A stretch of DNA of 64,000 nt. Origin: VAZQ01 sp963821505 (lineage in GTDB: Bacteria; Pseudomonadota; Alphaproteobacteria; Rhizobiales; Xanthobacteraceae). Below are positions 33,997 to 42,109 of the stretch, one piece after another. The DNA lies in assembly GCA_963821505.1 (NCBI GenBank), contig CAWGEH010000028.1, forward strand, positions 186,001 to 250,000, read 5' to 3'. Each line of letters starts with the position of its first letter. Positions within the stretch are counted from its first letter, which is position 1. A program made the translations under genes and the position numbers. Under the pieces are notes generated by a model. It was not told the DNA's origin and did not search any database. It saw only the letters and a list, made by a program, of their open reading frames with translations.

Positions 33997-34975
33997 ATGA
34001 CACTTCCTCGCCGTGGGTTTCTTCACCTCGCGGGAGCCGGCGCCGCGCTTGCCGCGCTGTCGCCAGCGGCCGCGGCGCAAACCTATCCGACGCGGCCGGT
34101 GCGTTTGATCGTCGGCTTTCCCGCCGGCGGTCCGAACGACATCCTCGCGCGCCTCGTGAGCCGTTGGCTGTCGGAACGGCTCGGGCAGCCGTTCGTGGTC
34201 GAGAACCGGCCCGGCGGCTCCGGCAACATCGCCACCGAAACGGTCGTTCGCGCTCCCGCCGACGGCTACACGCTCCTCCTGGTCGGTCCGGCGAACGCGA
34301 TCAGCGCGTCGCTCTACGACAATCTCAGTTTCAACTTCCTGCGCGACATCGCGCCGGTCGCGGGCATCACCCGCGAGCCCCTGGTGATGCTGGTGCACCC
34401 GTCGGTTCCGGCAAGGACTGTTCCCGAGCTCGTCGCCTATGCCAAGGCCGATCCGCGCAGGATCAAGCTGGCGTCGACCGGCAACGGCAGCTCGCCGCAC
34501 GTGTCGGGCGAGCTGTTCAAGATGCTGACCGCTGTCGACGTGGCTGTCGTGCATTACGCCGGCGGCGGGCCGGCGCTGAAAGCCATGGTCGAAGGGCAGG
34601 CGCAGATGATGTTCGAGCCGATGTCGGCGGCGATCGCGCCCATCAGGACCGGCCAGCTGCGCCCACTGGCGGTGACCACCGCCACGCGCTCGGCGGCGCT
34701 GCCGGACGTCCCCCCGCTGGCCGATTCCGTGCCGGGCTACGAGGCGAGCGCGGCCACCGGCATCGGCGCTCCCAAAGACACCCCGGCCGAGATCATCGGC
34801 ACCCTCAATGCGGCGATCAATGCGGCCTTTGCCGATCCGCGATGAGCGACGCGTCTCGCCGAGACCGGCGGCGTCGTGCTTGCAGGCTCGCCGGCCGAGT
34901 TCGGCAAGGCTCCTCGTCGAAGAGACGGAGAAATGGGCCAAGGTGGTCAAGTTTTCCGGCGCCAAGCCGAATTAG
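33997..34975 (+). pseudogene. Bug/TctC-family receptor 4, C terminus broken
   Basis: The frame opens with a Tat-like signal (MTLPRRGFLHLAGAG) and runs through VGFPAGGPNDILARLV, APADGYTLLLVGP and TRSAALPDVPPLAD, but meets TGA at 34843. Beyond it the same frame continues the family sequence (RLAETGGVVLAGSPAEFGK), and then a further shift near 34908 restores LLVEETEKWAKVVKFSGAKP before the true stop at 34975. So the last 40-odd residues are lost through a stop and one frameshift. A 282-residue truncated protein could still be made but lacks the closing strand and helix. Confidence 0.8.
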
Positions 34976-35004
34976 GCCCCCGGGCTTCGGAAATGAGATG
35001 AACT

Positions 35005-35152
35005 CGTCATGGCCGGCTTTATGCCGGCCATCCACGCCTCTATTCTGCAACACAAGACGTGGATGGCATCGGAGCTCGGGCTTGTCCCGAACTCCGTAGT
35101 ATTGAACGCTGCAAGTCGGGCAAGCCCCACAGTGGCAAGCGCGGCCATGACG
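35005..35152. repeat. Family B palindrome copy 4 with degenerate hairpin pair
   Basis: CGTCATGGCCGG at the left and CCATGACG at the right. A hairpin pair is inserted at the same place as in the copy at 22.6 kb: GGAGCTCGGG (35071) with CCCGAACTCC (35086-35095), one mismatch, then GCAAGTCGGG (35110) whose right arm is no longer complementary. It occupies most of the gap between the decayed receptor and the flavin reductase gene. Confidence 0.75.
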
Positions 35153-35192
35153 GAACGGACGCCGGCTGCCGCGCGGGATAAGGGTGAATTGC

Positions 35193-35702
35193 ATGCAACC
35201 ACCGGCAACCGGATCGACCGGGAAGCTGATCGACGCCAAGGCGTTCTGGCGCGCGCTGGGCCAGCGCGCGATCGGCAGCACGGTCGTCACCGCCCGCTCC
35301 CAGGACGGGCCTGCAGGCTTCCTCGGCCTCTCCGCCTCGCACGTGTGCGCGGATCCGCCGCTGATGTTGGTCTCGATCGACAAGCGCACGTCGGCGCTCG
35401 CCACGGTGCTGGCGGCCCGCCATTTCGCGGTCAATTTCCTCTCGACCGAGGCGATCGAGATCGCGGATATGTTCGGCGGCAAAGGCTCGCTGAAAGGCGC
35501 GGCACGGTTCGAAACCGCGCGCTGGCAAACACTCACCACCGGGGCCCCGGTGCTGGCGAGCGCGCTCGGCGCGATGGACTGCGAGCTCGAAGAAACGCTC
35601 GAGCGCCATGGCATCTGCATCGTCATCGGCCGCGTCGTCGACGTCCTCACCGGCAGCGGCCGCAATCCGCTGATCCACTTCGGCGGCGGCTATCTGACCT
35701 AA
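35193..35702 (+). CDS. Flavin reductase-like FMN-binding protein 1
   Basis: 169-residue split-barrel flavoprotein of the flavin reductase family: GSTVVTARSQDGPAGFLGLSAS, ADPPLMLVSIDKRTS and HFAVNFLS are the standard FMN-site blocks, and the protein ends IHFGGGYLT, as these reductases do. It would supply reduced flavin to a monooxygenase, but none is adjacent. AAGGGTG precedes the chosen ATG. Its 3' end overlaps the convergent SucC-like gene by 4 nt. Confidence 0.88.
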   Translation: MQPPATGSTGKLIDAKAFWRALGQRAIGSTVVTARSQDGPAGFLGLSASHVCADPPLMLVSIDKRTSALATVLAARHFAVNFLSTEAIEIADMFGGKGSLKGAARFETARWQTLTTGAPVLASALGAMDCELEETLERHGICIVIGRVVDVLTGSGRNPLIHFGGGYLT

Positions 35703-36856
35703 CCGCGGCTCGCGCCCACCGCCTGCGCCGCCGCGCGCACCAGCGCGATCGGATCGGTGAAGGCCGCGATGCCGGCGGCGGCGAGCTTGGCCACCGCGGC
35801 TTCCGCGCTCATCTTGCGGGTCGCGGCATGGCCGGCGGCGATGCCGACAAACAGCGGCTTCGGCAGCGGCTCCGCCGCGACCCAGGCCAGCAGCGCTTCG
35901 ATTCGCTCGGCGAGCGAACGCGAGGCGAGCACGGTCTGGAACACGATCGCCTTCACCTTCGGCCGCTGTGCGATCACGCGCGCGATGCGCAGCCGCTCGG
36001 CCATGGTCTCGTCGGGCGCCCCGCGCAGATTGTCCATGAAGCACGCCGCGGTGAGGCCGTGGTCGGCGAGCAGGTCCATCATCATCATGCCGAGGCCGGC
36101 GCCCGAGGTGACCAGCGCCACGTCGCCGTCGATCTCGACGAGGTGGAATCCCAATTCGCGTGCGGAAAACTCGAGCGGGGTCATCGCGCGCTCGGCCAGC
36201 GCGCGGCTCACCGGGAATTCGTCCGGATCGTGGCGGAACGCCGCGCTGTCGTCGCGAACGACTTTCGCATCACAGGCGACGAGCCGTCCGTCCGGCGTGA
36301 GCGCGAGCGGATTGATCTCGATGAGCTCGAGGTCCTCGCACCGGGCGATCTCCGGAAGGCGCACGGCATAGCGTGCCAGCCGCGCGGCCACGTCGCGCGC
36401 GAACAGCTTCGCCAGCTCGGGATAGAGCGCGTCGGCGGTGGCGTCGGCCGCGCTATCGAGGGGAATCCGAAGCAGCGCCTTGGTGGTCTCGACGTCCTCG
36501 CCGCCCTCTGCCGCGACCAGAAGCTCGAGCCCCTGACGCGTGCCGTCGATGCGGACCGCGAGGTAGATTTCGCGCGCGATCGCCACCGCCTCCTCGAGCA
36601 GGAGCGGCGCTTCGGGATCGTCGAGGGCGGCGGCGATGCGCGTCCTCGCCGGCGCGAGCTCGCCCAGGTCCGCGAGCCGATGCACCAGCCCGCGCTTGCC
36701 GCGGCCGCCCTCCAGAACCTGCGCCTTGAGCAGGTGCCCCGGCCATGACGCGGCGTCCTCGGGCGCGCCCTCGCCCGCGCTAAGAAGCACGCCGCGCGGG
36801 ACGGCAACCCCGTGGCGGCGCAGCAGGGCTTTCCCGTCGATCTCGGCCAAGCGCAT
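35699..36856 (-). CDS. SucC-like ATP-grasp CoA ligase beta subunit
   Basis: 385 residues, the length of succinyl-CoA synthetase beta. The ATP-grasp start (LLKAQVLEGGRGKRG) and the metal-binding IEINPLALTPDGRLVACDAK are well kept, as is VTSGAGLGMMMMDL. The C-terminal CoA-ligase region is diverged: the conserved NIFGGI-type power-helix loop after KVKAI reads FQTVLASRS instead. Start 36856 follows GGGAGGGAG. It is divergent from a SucD-like gene only 52 nt away, so together they could form an alpha-beta acid-CoA ligase with an acid other than succinate. Confidence 0.82.
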   Translation of the reverse strand: MRLAEIDGKALLRRHGVAVPRGVLLSAGEGAPEDAASWPGHLLKAQVLEGGRGKRGLVHRLADLGELAPARTRIAAALDDPEAPLLLEEAVAIAREIYLAVRIDGTRQGLELLVAAEGGEDVETTKALLRIPLDSAADATADALYPELAKLFARDVAARLARYAVRLPEIARCEDLELIEINPLALTPDGRLVACDAKVVRDDSAAFRHDPDEFPVSRALAERAMTPLEFSARELGFHLVEIDGDVALVTSGAGLGMMMMDLLADHGLTAACFMDNLRGAPDETMAERLRIARVIAQRPKVKAIVFQTVLASRSLAERIEALLAWVAAEPLPKPLFVGIAAGHAATRKMSAEAAVAKLAAAGIAAFTDPIALVRAAAQAVGASRG

Positions 36857-36908
36857 AATGCAACTCCCTCCCGCCCGCGCCGCCCGGCGCATTGTTTCGG
36901 ACCCTAGC

Positions 36909-37802
36909 ATGCCGAATCCCGCCTTCGAGCGTCTGCCGTTTCTCGAGGCCGAGCCGTGGCGGGTGGCGGTGATCAATCCGACCGGGCGCTACGCCCGCAA
37001 CCAGGTCGCCGGGCTGATCGCCGCCGGCACGCCGCTCGTGGGCGGCGTCGCGCTCGGCCGCGGCGGCGAGGCACTGGACGGATTGCCGCTCTACGACCGC
37101 GTCGCGGATCTCCCGCAGCCACCCAACGTGGCGGTGCTCTACACCCCCGCCGAAGGCGTGCGCGCCGCGATCGCCCAATGCGCCGCCGCGCGCGTCCGCA
37201 CCATCGTGGCGGTCGCGGAATATGTGCCGGTGCACGACGCCCTCGCCGCCGCCGCGGATGCGCGCGCCGCGGGCGCATGGCTGATCGGCCCGAACACGTT
37301 GGGGATGTACGTGCCCGGGCGCGGCCTCCTCGGCTCGATCGCGCCGAGCTTCTGCAAGCGCGGCCGGCTTGCGGTCATCGCCCGCAGCGGGACGTTCACG
37401 CTCGCCATGGCGCGGCAATTGACGCTCGCCGGCATTGGCCAGAGCCTGATCGCGCATATCGGCGGCGACACGGTCGTCGGGCGCAATCCGCACGAATATC
37501 TCGCGGCGCTCGCGCACGATCCGGCGAGCGCGGCGGTGCTCTATTGCGGCGAGATCGGCGGCGACAAGGAATATGCGCTGGCCGAGGCGGTGCGCGGCTT
37601 TCCCAAACCCGTCGTGGCCATGGTCGTCGGCCGCCACGCGCCCGCCGAAAAGCGCATGGGCCATGCCGGCGCGCTAGTCGGCAGCGCGCGCGAGGGGGCG
37701 GACGCGAAGCTTGCCGCGCTCGCCGCCGCGGGGTGCAAGGTGGCGAAGGGCCCGGAGCAGGCGGTCGCGATGCTAAGCGAACTCGGGCTGGCGGAGGGGT
37801 GA
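36909..37802 (+). CDS. SucD-like CoA ligase alpha subunit
   Basis: 297-residue protein of the succinyl-CoA synthetase alpha type. RSGTFTLAMARQL, IGGDTVVGRNPHEYL, YCGEIGGDKEYALAEAV and GRHAPAEKRMGHAGAL all match; the phosphorylated His is in MGHAG. The N-terminal CoA-binding loop normally reading GFTGSQG is here NPTGRYA, and GPNTLGMYVPG replaces the usual GPNCPG. The diverged CoA and acid sites point to a different substrate. It is transcribed away from the SucC-like gene rather than in the normal sucCD order. Confidence 0.82.
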   Translation: MPNPAFERLPFLEAEPWRVAVINPTGRYARNQVAGLIAAGTPLVGGVALGRGGEALDGLPLYDRVADLPQPPNVAVLYTPAEGVRAAIAQCAAARVRTIVAVAEYVPVHDALAAAADARAAGAWLIGPNTLGMYVPGRGLLGSIAPSFCKRGRLAVIARSGTFTLAMARQLTLAGIGQSLIAHIGGDTVVGRNPHEYLAALAHDPASAAVLYCGEIGGDKEYALAEAVRGFPKPVVAMVVGRHAPAEKRMGHAGALVGSAREGADAKLAALAAAGCKVAKGPEQAVAMLSELGLAEG

Positions 37803-37861
37803 CGTCGCCGCGGACTATTCACGCACTGCGGATGACGGAGCAAGCATTCGCGCCGTCGATA

Positions 37862-38326
37862 TCACTTGCTCCCAATCACGGCGAAGCCCTGGATCTCGAT
37901 CTTGGCGTCGGGATTGGCCAAGCCGGAGATGGTGATGAGGGCGCTGCCGGGGAAATTGTCGCCGAAGATCTCCCTGCGGATCTGGGTGAGGCGATCGCCG
38001 TAGCGAACGTCGGTGATGAACACGGTCATCTGCACCATGTCGCCGAGCTTGCCGCCGGCTTTTTCCAGCGTGGCATTGAGCAGCTTGAAGATCTGCCGTA
38101 CTTGGCCTTCGAAGTCGCCGGCCAGCGACTTGCCGGCGTCGTCTACGGTCGCGGTCTGCCCGGCGAGCCACACGATCTTGCCGCCGTCGGTGATCACCGC
38201 CGGCGAATAGCCGCGCTGCTGCGGCCGCTCGCCTTTGATGAATTCCTTGGCGTGCAGCGGGATGGCAAGGCCGCAAAGCGCCACCGCCGCGACCATGCCG
38301 ATCGTACAGCGCGAGGATATCGTCAT
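37862..38326 (-). CDS. Exported RidA/YjgF-family protein
   Basis: 154-residue member with a signal peptide (MVAAVALCGLAIPLHA), unusual because RidA proteins are normally cytosolic enamine deaminases. The fold segments are clear: GGKIVWLAGQTATVDDAG, QVRQIFKLLNATLEKAGG, VQMTVFITDV and KIEIQGFAVIG. The position normally holding the catalytic Arg (P-A-R-S in the family) reads P-G-S-A, so deaminase activity is doubtful. It may bind ligands instead. It is the last gene of a minus-strand run (43087 to 37862) with an SMP-30 protein and receptors. Confidence 0.82.
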   Translation of the reverse strand: MTISSRCTIGMVAAVALCGLAIPLHAKEFIKGERPQQRGYSPAVITDGGKIVWLAGQTATVDDAGKSLAGDFEGQVRQIFKLLNATLEKAGGKLGDMVQMTVFITDVRYGDRLTQIRREIFGDNFPGSALITISGLANPDAKIEIQGFAVIGSK

Positions 38327-38384
38327 CGTGCCCTCCCAGGTTTGATGCAGTCGTGCTGCGCGCGACGATCCCGCGGGCGCGGGC

Positions 38385-39356
38385 CTATTTGCCGATGCGG
38401 TCGGGTCCCTGCGCCAGCGTCCTGAGGCGATAGAGACCCTCGCGCGCCGTGATGTAAAGCACCCGCTTGTCCGGACCGGCGAAACCGACATTCGCCGGCT
38501 GGCGCGGCACCTTGACCGTGCCGAGATATTTTCCCGCCGCGTCGAAGACCTGAACGCCCGCAACGGTCGTGACATACACGCGATCCTCGCGATCGATCGC
38601 CATGCCGTCGGCGCCGCTCTCCTTCCCCTCGGGGATGTCGCGCAGCTGCGCGAAGGCGCGCTTGTTCTTCACGCCGCCGTCGGGCTGGACCTCATAGGCG
38701 TAAACGACCGGCCCGATGCTGTCGTCGACGATCAGGGTCTTGCCGTCGCGCATCAGGGTCAATCCGTTGGGCCTGGCGATCTGATCGTCGATGACGATCG
38801 GCTCCTTGGCGCCGGCAGGCAGGTAGTACACATGGGCGATCCGGCCGGGCACCACCGGCCGCGGGCCGGGATCGGTGATGTAGATGCCGCCCTTGGCATC
38901 CACGATCAAATCGTTCGGCGCAAGGAACGGCCGGCCGTCGATCCCCTCCGTGACTGTCGTCACCGCGCCGTCGCGGCTGCGCCTGCTGATCCGCCTACCG
39001 CCGCCTTCCGCCGCGAGCAAATCTCCCTCGCGCGTCAGCGCCAAGCCATTGGCGCCGTTGGTCTGCTCGTGCATGAGCTCGATCTTGCCGCTCGCATCGA
39101 GCCGGTAGATTCGATTGGGGCGGATATCGGAGAAGTAGAGCCCGCCATCGGGCGCGCCGAGCGGCCCTTCGGTGAAGGCGAAGCCGTCCTGTAGGAGCTC
39201 CGGCGCGACGCCCGGCGCCACGACATCCGCAATGCCGGGCGATTGCGCGCGGACGGCCCCCGCGAGCAGCGCGACCGCTGCCGCCGCGCCCACGGCCGCG
39301 ATCGTTTTCCCCGCACGTGTCGTTTGATAGCTCGTAAGGTCCCGCGCTGCCGGCAT
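38385..39356 (-). CDS. Exported SMP-30/gluconolactonase-like protein
   Basis: 323-residue six-bladed propeller with a signal peptide (about residues 16-38, ending VRAQS). Motifs include FTEGPLGAPDGGLYFSDI with the Glu of the divalent-metal site, NGLALTREGDLL, LAPNDLIVDAKGGIYITDPG (Asn and Asp ligands) and GADGMAIDREDRVYVTT. SMP-30 proteins hydrolyse sugar or aldonate lactones; here the activity would be periplasmic. GGGAGGAAGAC precedes the start. It sits between RidA-like and receptor 5 genes on one strand. Confidence 0.87.
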   Translation of the reverse strand: MPAARDLTSYQTTRAGKTIAAVGAAAAVALLAGAVRAQSPGIADVVAPGVAPELLQDGFAFTEGPLGAPDGGLYFSDIRPNRIYRLDASGKIELMHEQTNGANGLALTREGDLLAAEGGGRRISRRSRDGAVTTVTEGIDGRPFLAPNDLIVDAKGGIYITDPGPRPVVPGRIAHVYYLPAGAKEPIVIDDQIARPNGLTLMRDGKTLIVDDSIGPVVYAYEVQPDGGVKNKRAFAQLRDIPEGKESGADGMAIDREDRVYVTTVAGVQVFDAAGKYLGTVKVPRQPANVGFAGPDKRVLYITAREGLYRLRTLAQGPDRIGK

Positions 39357-39386
39357 GTCTTCCTCCCGATGTTGTCGTGAGCGTCC

Positions 39387-40358
39387 TTATTCGATCTTGA
39401 GCCCGATTTCCGGAATCATCTGCTTCCAGCGCGGCACCTCGGCTTCGATCCGCGCGCGCAGCACGTCGGCGCCCGCCAACATCATGGTCATGCCGACGGC
39501 CGCGGCCTTCTGCTTGAGCATCGGATCCGCGCGCGCCGTCGGCAGCTCCGATTGCAGGCGCGCCAGGATATTCGCCGGCAGACCGCGGGGCGCAAACAGC
39601 CCGTACCAGTTGGTGGCCACATAGCCCGGCACCAGTTCCGCGATGGCCGGCGCGTCCGGCAGCTCCGGTACCCGCCTTGGCGTGCCGACCCCGAGCACGC
39701 GGATGCGCCCCTCGCGCGCATGCATCACCGTCTCCGCCGTGCTCGCGAACACGATGTCGATGTCGCCGGCATAGAGCGCGGTCAGCGCCGGCGCGATGCC
39801 GCGAAACGGCACGTGCAGGAGGTCGATGCCGGCCATCTTCTTGAGGAGCTCGCCGGCGAGATGATTGCCGGTGCCGACGCCGCCCGACGCGAACGTATAC
39901 TTGCCGGGCACCGCCTTCGCCTTGGCGATCAGGTCGGCGAGATCGCGAGCGGGGTGATCGGCGCGCACCGCCAGGCTGATCGGCACCTCGGTGACCAGGC
40001 TGACGGCGGTCAGATCGCGCAGCGGATCGAACGCAAGCTTGGGATAGATCGTCGGCACCATCGTCACCGACGAGGTGGTGAACAGGAACGTGTTGCCGTC
40101 GGGCGGGGCCTGCACGACGATCGTCAGGCCGATCGAGCCGCCGGCACCGGGACGATTTTCCAGGATGAACACGCCCTTGGTCTGCGCCGCCAGCCGGTCG
40201 ATCAACAGGCGCGCCGGAAAATCGACTGGTCCGCCAGCGGCGTACGGGACGATGACCCGCACCGTGCCCGACGGCCATTGCTGCGCCGGCGCAGGCGCGG
40301 CGATGCCCACCAAGATCATGATGGCGCCGATTGGAGCGATGGACCGCAGCACTGACAT
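39387..40358 (-). CDS. Bug/TctC-family receptor 5
   Basis: 323-residue periplasmic receptor. The signal peptide (GAIMILVGIAAPAPAQ) is followed by VPYAAGGPVDFPARLLID, APPDGNTFLFTTSSVTM, VPFRGIAPALTALYAGD and LPDAPAIAELVPGYVATNWY; the protein closes with RWKQMIPEIGLKIE. GGAGG precedes the ATG by 9 nt. It lies 30 nt upstream of the SMP-30 gene in the same direction, so the pair may import and open the same class of compound. Confidence 0.87.
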   Translation of the reverse strand: MSVLRSIAPIGAIMILVGIAAPAPAQQWPSGTVRVIVPYAAGGPVDFPARLLIDRLAAQTKGVFILENRPGAGGSIGLTIVVQAPPDGNTFLFTTSSVTMVPTIYPKLAFDPLRDLTAVSLVTEVPISLAVRADHPARDLADLIAKAKAVPGKYTFASGGVGTGNHLAGELLKKMAGIDLLHVPFRGIAPALTALYAGDIDIVFASTAETVMHAREGRIRVLGVGTPRRVPELPDAPAIAELVPGYVATNWYGLFAPRGLPANILARLQSELPTARADPMLKQKAAAVGMTMMLAGADVLRARIEAEVPRWKQMIPEIGLKIE

Positions 40359-40410
40359 TTCGAGGAATCCTCCGCATTGATTGCGCCGAACGACGAGTAT
40401 CGGCGCAGCG

Positions 40411-40590
40411 CACTCGGTGGGCTCCCCTCCCACTTGTGGGGAGGGGTCGGGGGTGGGGGTTGGGAGATTGACCCACCAGCGTGGCACACGCGCTACCCCC
40501 TCCCCCACCCGAACTCGGGTCTACCCGAGTTCGGCACATTCAGGGTGGCCGAAGTCGGATAAATCCGACTTCGGCTGGGAGAGGGAGCAC
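40411..40590. repeat. Dispersed repeat family E copy 1, with hairpin pair
   Basis: Left part CTCCCCTCCCACTTGTGGGG with GGGTGGGGGTTG, right part CCCCCTCCCCCAC and GGGAGAGGGAGCAC. It matches the uninterrupted element at 54001-54135, but carries a two-hairpin cassette at 40509-40575 that the other lacks. Confidence 0.8.
40509..40575. repeat. Two-hairpin cassette in family E repeat
   Basis: Hairpin 1: CCGAACTCGGG (40509-40519), TCTA, CCCGAGTTCGG (40524-40534), perfect 11 bp. Hairpin 2: GCCGAAGTCGGA (40548-40559), TAAA, TCCGACTTCGGC (40564-40575), perfect 12 bp. Spacer 13 nt with ACATTCA. Confidence 0.9.
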
Positions 40591-40615
40591 GCCCAACTCG
40601 CGGACGCAGCGTGGC

Positions 40616-41389
40616 TCACTTTCCCTTGAACACGGGCTTGCGCTTTTCCACGAAGGCGCGCTGCGCCTCGCGGGCGTCCTCGGTGTGCGAGAGCTCGACC
40701 GTCACGCTCTGCTCGAAGCGATAGGCGTCGCGCACCGGCATCTCCTCGATCGTGTTCAGCGCGCGTTTGATGTGACGAACGGCGAGCGGGCTCTTGCCGG
40801 CGATGTCGCGCGCGATCTCGAGCGCCGCGTTCATGAGTTCGTCGCGCGGCGGGCAGGCCTCGATCAGGCCCAGGCGGTAGAGCTCGGCAGCTGGCACGCG
40901 GCGGCCGGTGAAATACATCAGCCGCGCGCGCGAGCGCCCGACATGCTCCATCAGGAAGCGCGCGCCGCCGGCGAGCCCGACATTGATCTCCGGCATGGCG
41001 ACATAGGCGTTGTCGGAGGCGAGCATGATGTCGCACGCGAGCATCAGCACGAAGCCGGCTCCGAGCGCGGGGCCGTTGACGGCGGCGATCACCGGCTTGC
41101 TGCAATCCCTCACCGCGTAGAAGAATTCGCGCACCAGACGGTTGTGGCGCAGGTAGTCGCCGGGCTCGTGCACCAGATCGACGCGCTCCTTGAGGTCTGC
41201 GCCGGCGGAAAAAGTATTTCCCGCGCCGGTCAGGATGGCGACGCGGATGTCGTCGCGGTCGCTGATGGCGTCGAAGATGCGGATCAGCTCCTCGCGCGTG
41301 CGGGCGTTCTGCGCGTTCACCGGGGGACGATCGAAGGTGACGGTGGCGATGCCGTCGGCGACGTCGAGGCGGAACTGTTCGAGATCCAT
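40616..41389 (-). CDS. Enoyl-CoA hydratase family protein 3
   Basis: 257-residue crotonase. N-terminal ATVTFDRPPVNAQN, oxyanion segment NTFSAGADLKERVDL, the second loop VNGPALGAGFVLMLACD and the Glu in MPEINVGLAGG are typical; the C terminus EKRKPVFKGK is the common end of enoyl-CoA hydratases. It lies 9 nt downstream of flavin reductase 2, so the two are almost certainly one transcript. Substrate unknown; aromatic-derived acyl-CoA is plausible, given its neighbours. Confidence 0.9.
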   Translation of the reverse strand: MDLEQFRLDVADGIATVTFDRPPVNAQNARTREELIRIFDAISDRDDIRVAILTGAGNTFSAGADLKERVDLVHEPGDYLRHNRLVREFFYAVRDCSKPVIAAVNGPALGAGFVLMLACDIMLASDNAYVAMPEINVGLAGGARFLMEHVGRSRARLMYFTGRRVPAAELYRLGLIEACPPRDELMNAALEIARDIAGKSPLAVRHIKRALNTIEEMPVRDAYRFEQSVTVELSHTEDAREAQRAFVEKRKPVFKGK

Positions 41390-41398
41390 GGCGTATCC

Positions 41399-42022
41399 TT
41401 ACCGTACCGGATCCCTGTGCGTCACCGGAACGCGGTGCATGGTGAAGATGTTGTCGACCGAGGTGTAGTCCATGTAGCCGAGACGGGCGATCGGCCGGAT
41501 GCGCGCCATGTCGATGTTGCCGTCGACAATCACGGCATCGTCGATGTGGACGTTGACCACCTCGCCGATGACGAGGGAATTGACCGTCTTCTTCCCGTTC
41601 GAGCGGACGAGCTCGACGGTGCTGTTGTAGATGCATTCGAGCGCGATCGGCGAGCGTTCGACCCGCGGCGGCTTCACCACCCGGGACGGCACCATCCTGA
41701 GCCCGGCGAGGTCGGCCTCGCTGACGTCCTCGGGATGATCGCTGCCGGTGATGTTCATCTCGCTGCGCAGCTCCCAGGTCGCGAGATTGAACACGAACTC
41801 GCCCGAGGCCTCCGCGTTGCGTTGCGAGTGCTTGCGGGTGCTGCTGGAGAACATGACGAAGGGCGGCCTGGTCGAAATGATGTTGAAGAAGCTGTAGGGC
41901 GCCAGATTGACGACGCCAGCCGGGCTGATGGTCGTGATCCAACCGATCGGCCGCGGCACGACCAGGCAAGTCCCGGGATCATGGGCGAGACCGTGCGGCT
42001 CGCTGCGCGGATCGTAGTCCAT
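41399..42022 (-). CDS. Flavin reductase-like FMN-binding protein 2
   Basis: 207-residue split-barrel protein of the longer flavin-reductase-like type: RPIGWITTISPAGVVNLAPYSFFN, PPFVMFSSS, GEFVFNLATWEL and VIGEVVNVHID are clear. The N-terminal YDPRSEPHGL and C-terminal IARLGYMDYTSVDNIF match the subfamily found with dicarboxylate/aromatic catabolic genes. It differs from reductase 1 at 35193. It lies between receptor 6 (87 nt upstream) and the crotonase. Confidence 0.88.
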   Translation of the reverse strand: MDYDPRSEPHGLAHDPGTCLVVPRPIGWITTISPAGVVNLAPYSFFNIISTRPPFVMFSSSTRKHSQRNAEASGEFVFNLATWELRSEMNITGSDHPEDVSEADLAGLRMVPSRVVKPPRVERSPIALECIYNSTVELVRSNGKKTVNSLVIGEVVNVHIDDAVIVDGNIDMARIRPIARLGYMDYTSVDNIFTMHRVPVTHRDPVR

Positions 42023-42109
42023 GCGATGTCATTTCCTGTCCAAGGGCCCGACGCCGATCGAACGCGGGGTGCTGTTGCTTTGGTCCAAGGCCTATGCAGG
42101 ACGAAGGGG

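Noticed and set aside
32752..34965. 737-codon minus-strand frame opposite the amidohydrolase and receptor 4
   Set aside because: Antisense frame without motifs; plus-strand genes are supported by start sites and active-site residues.
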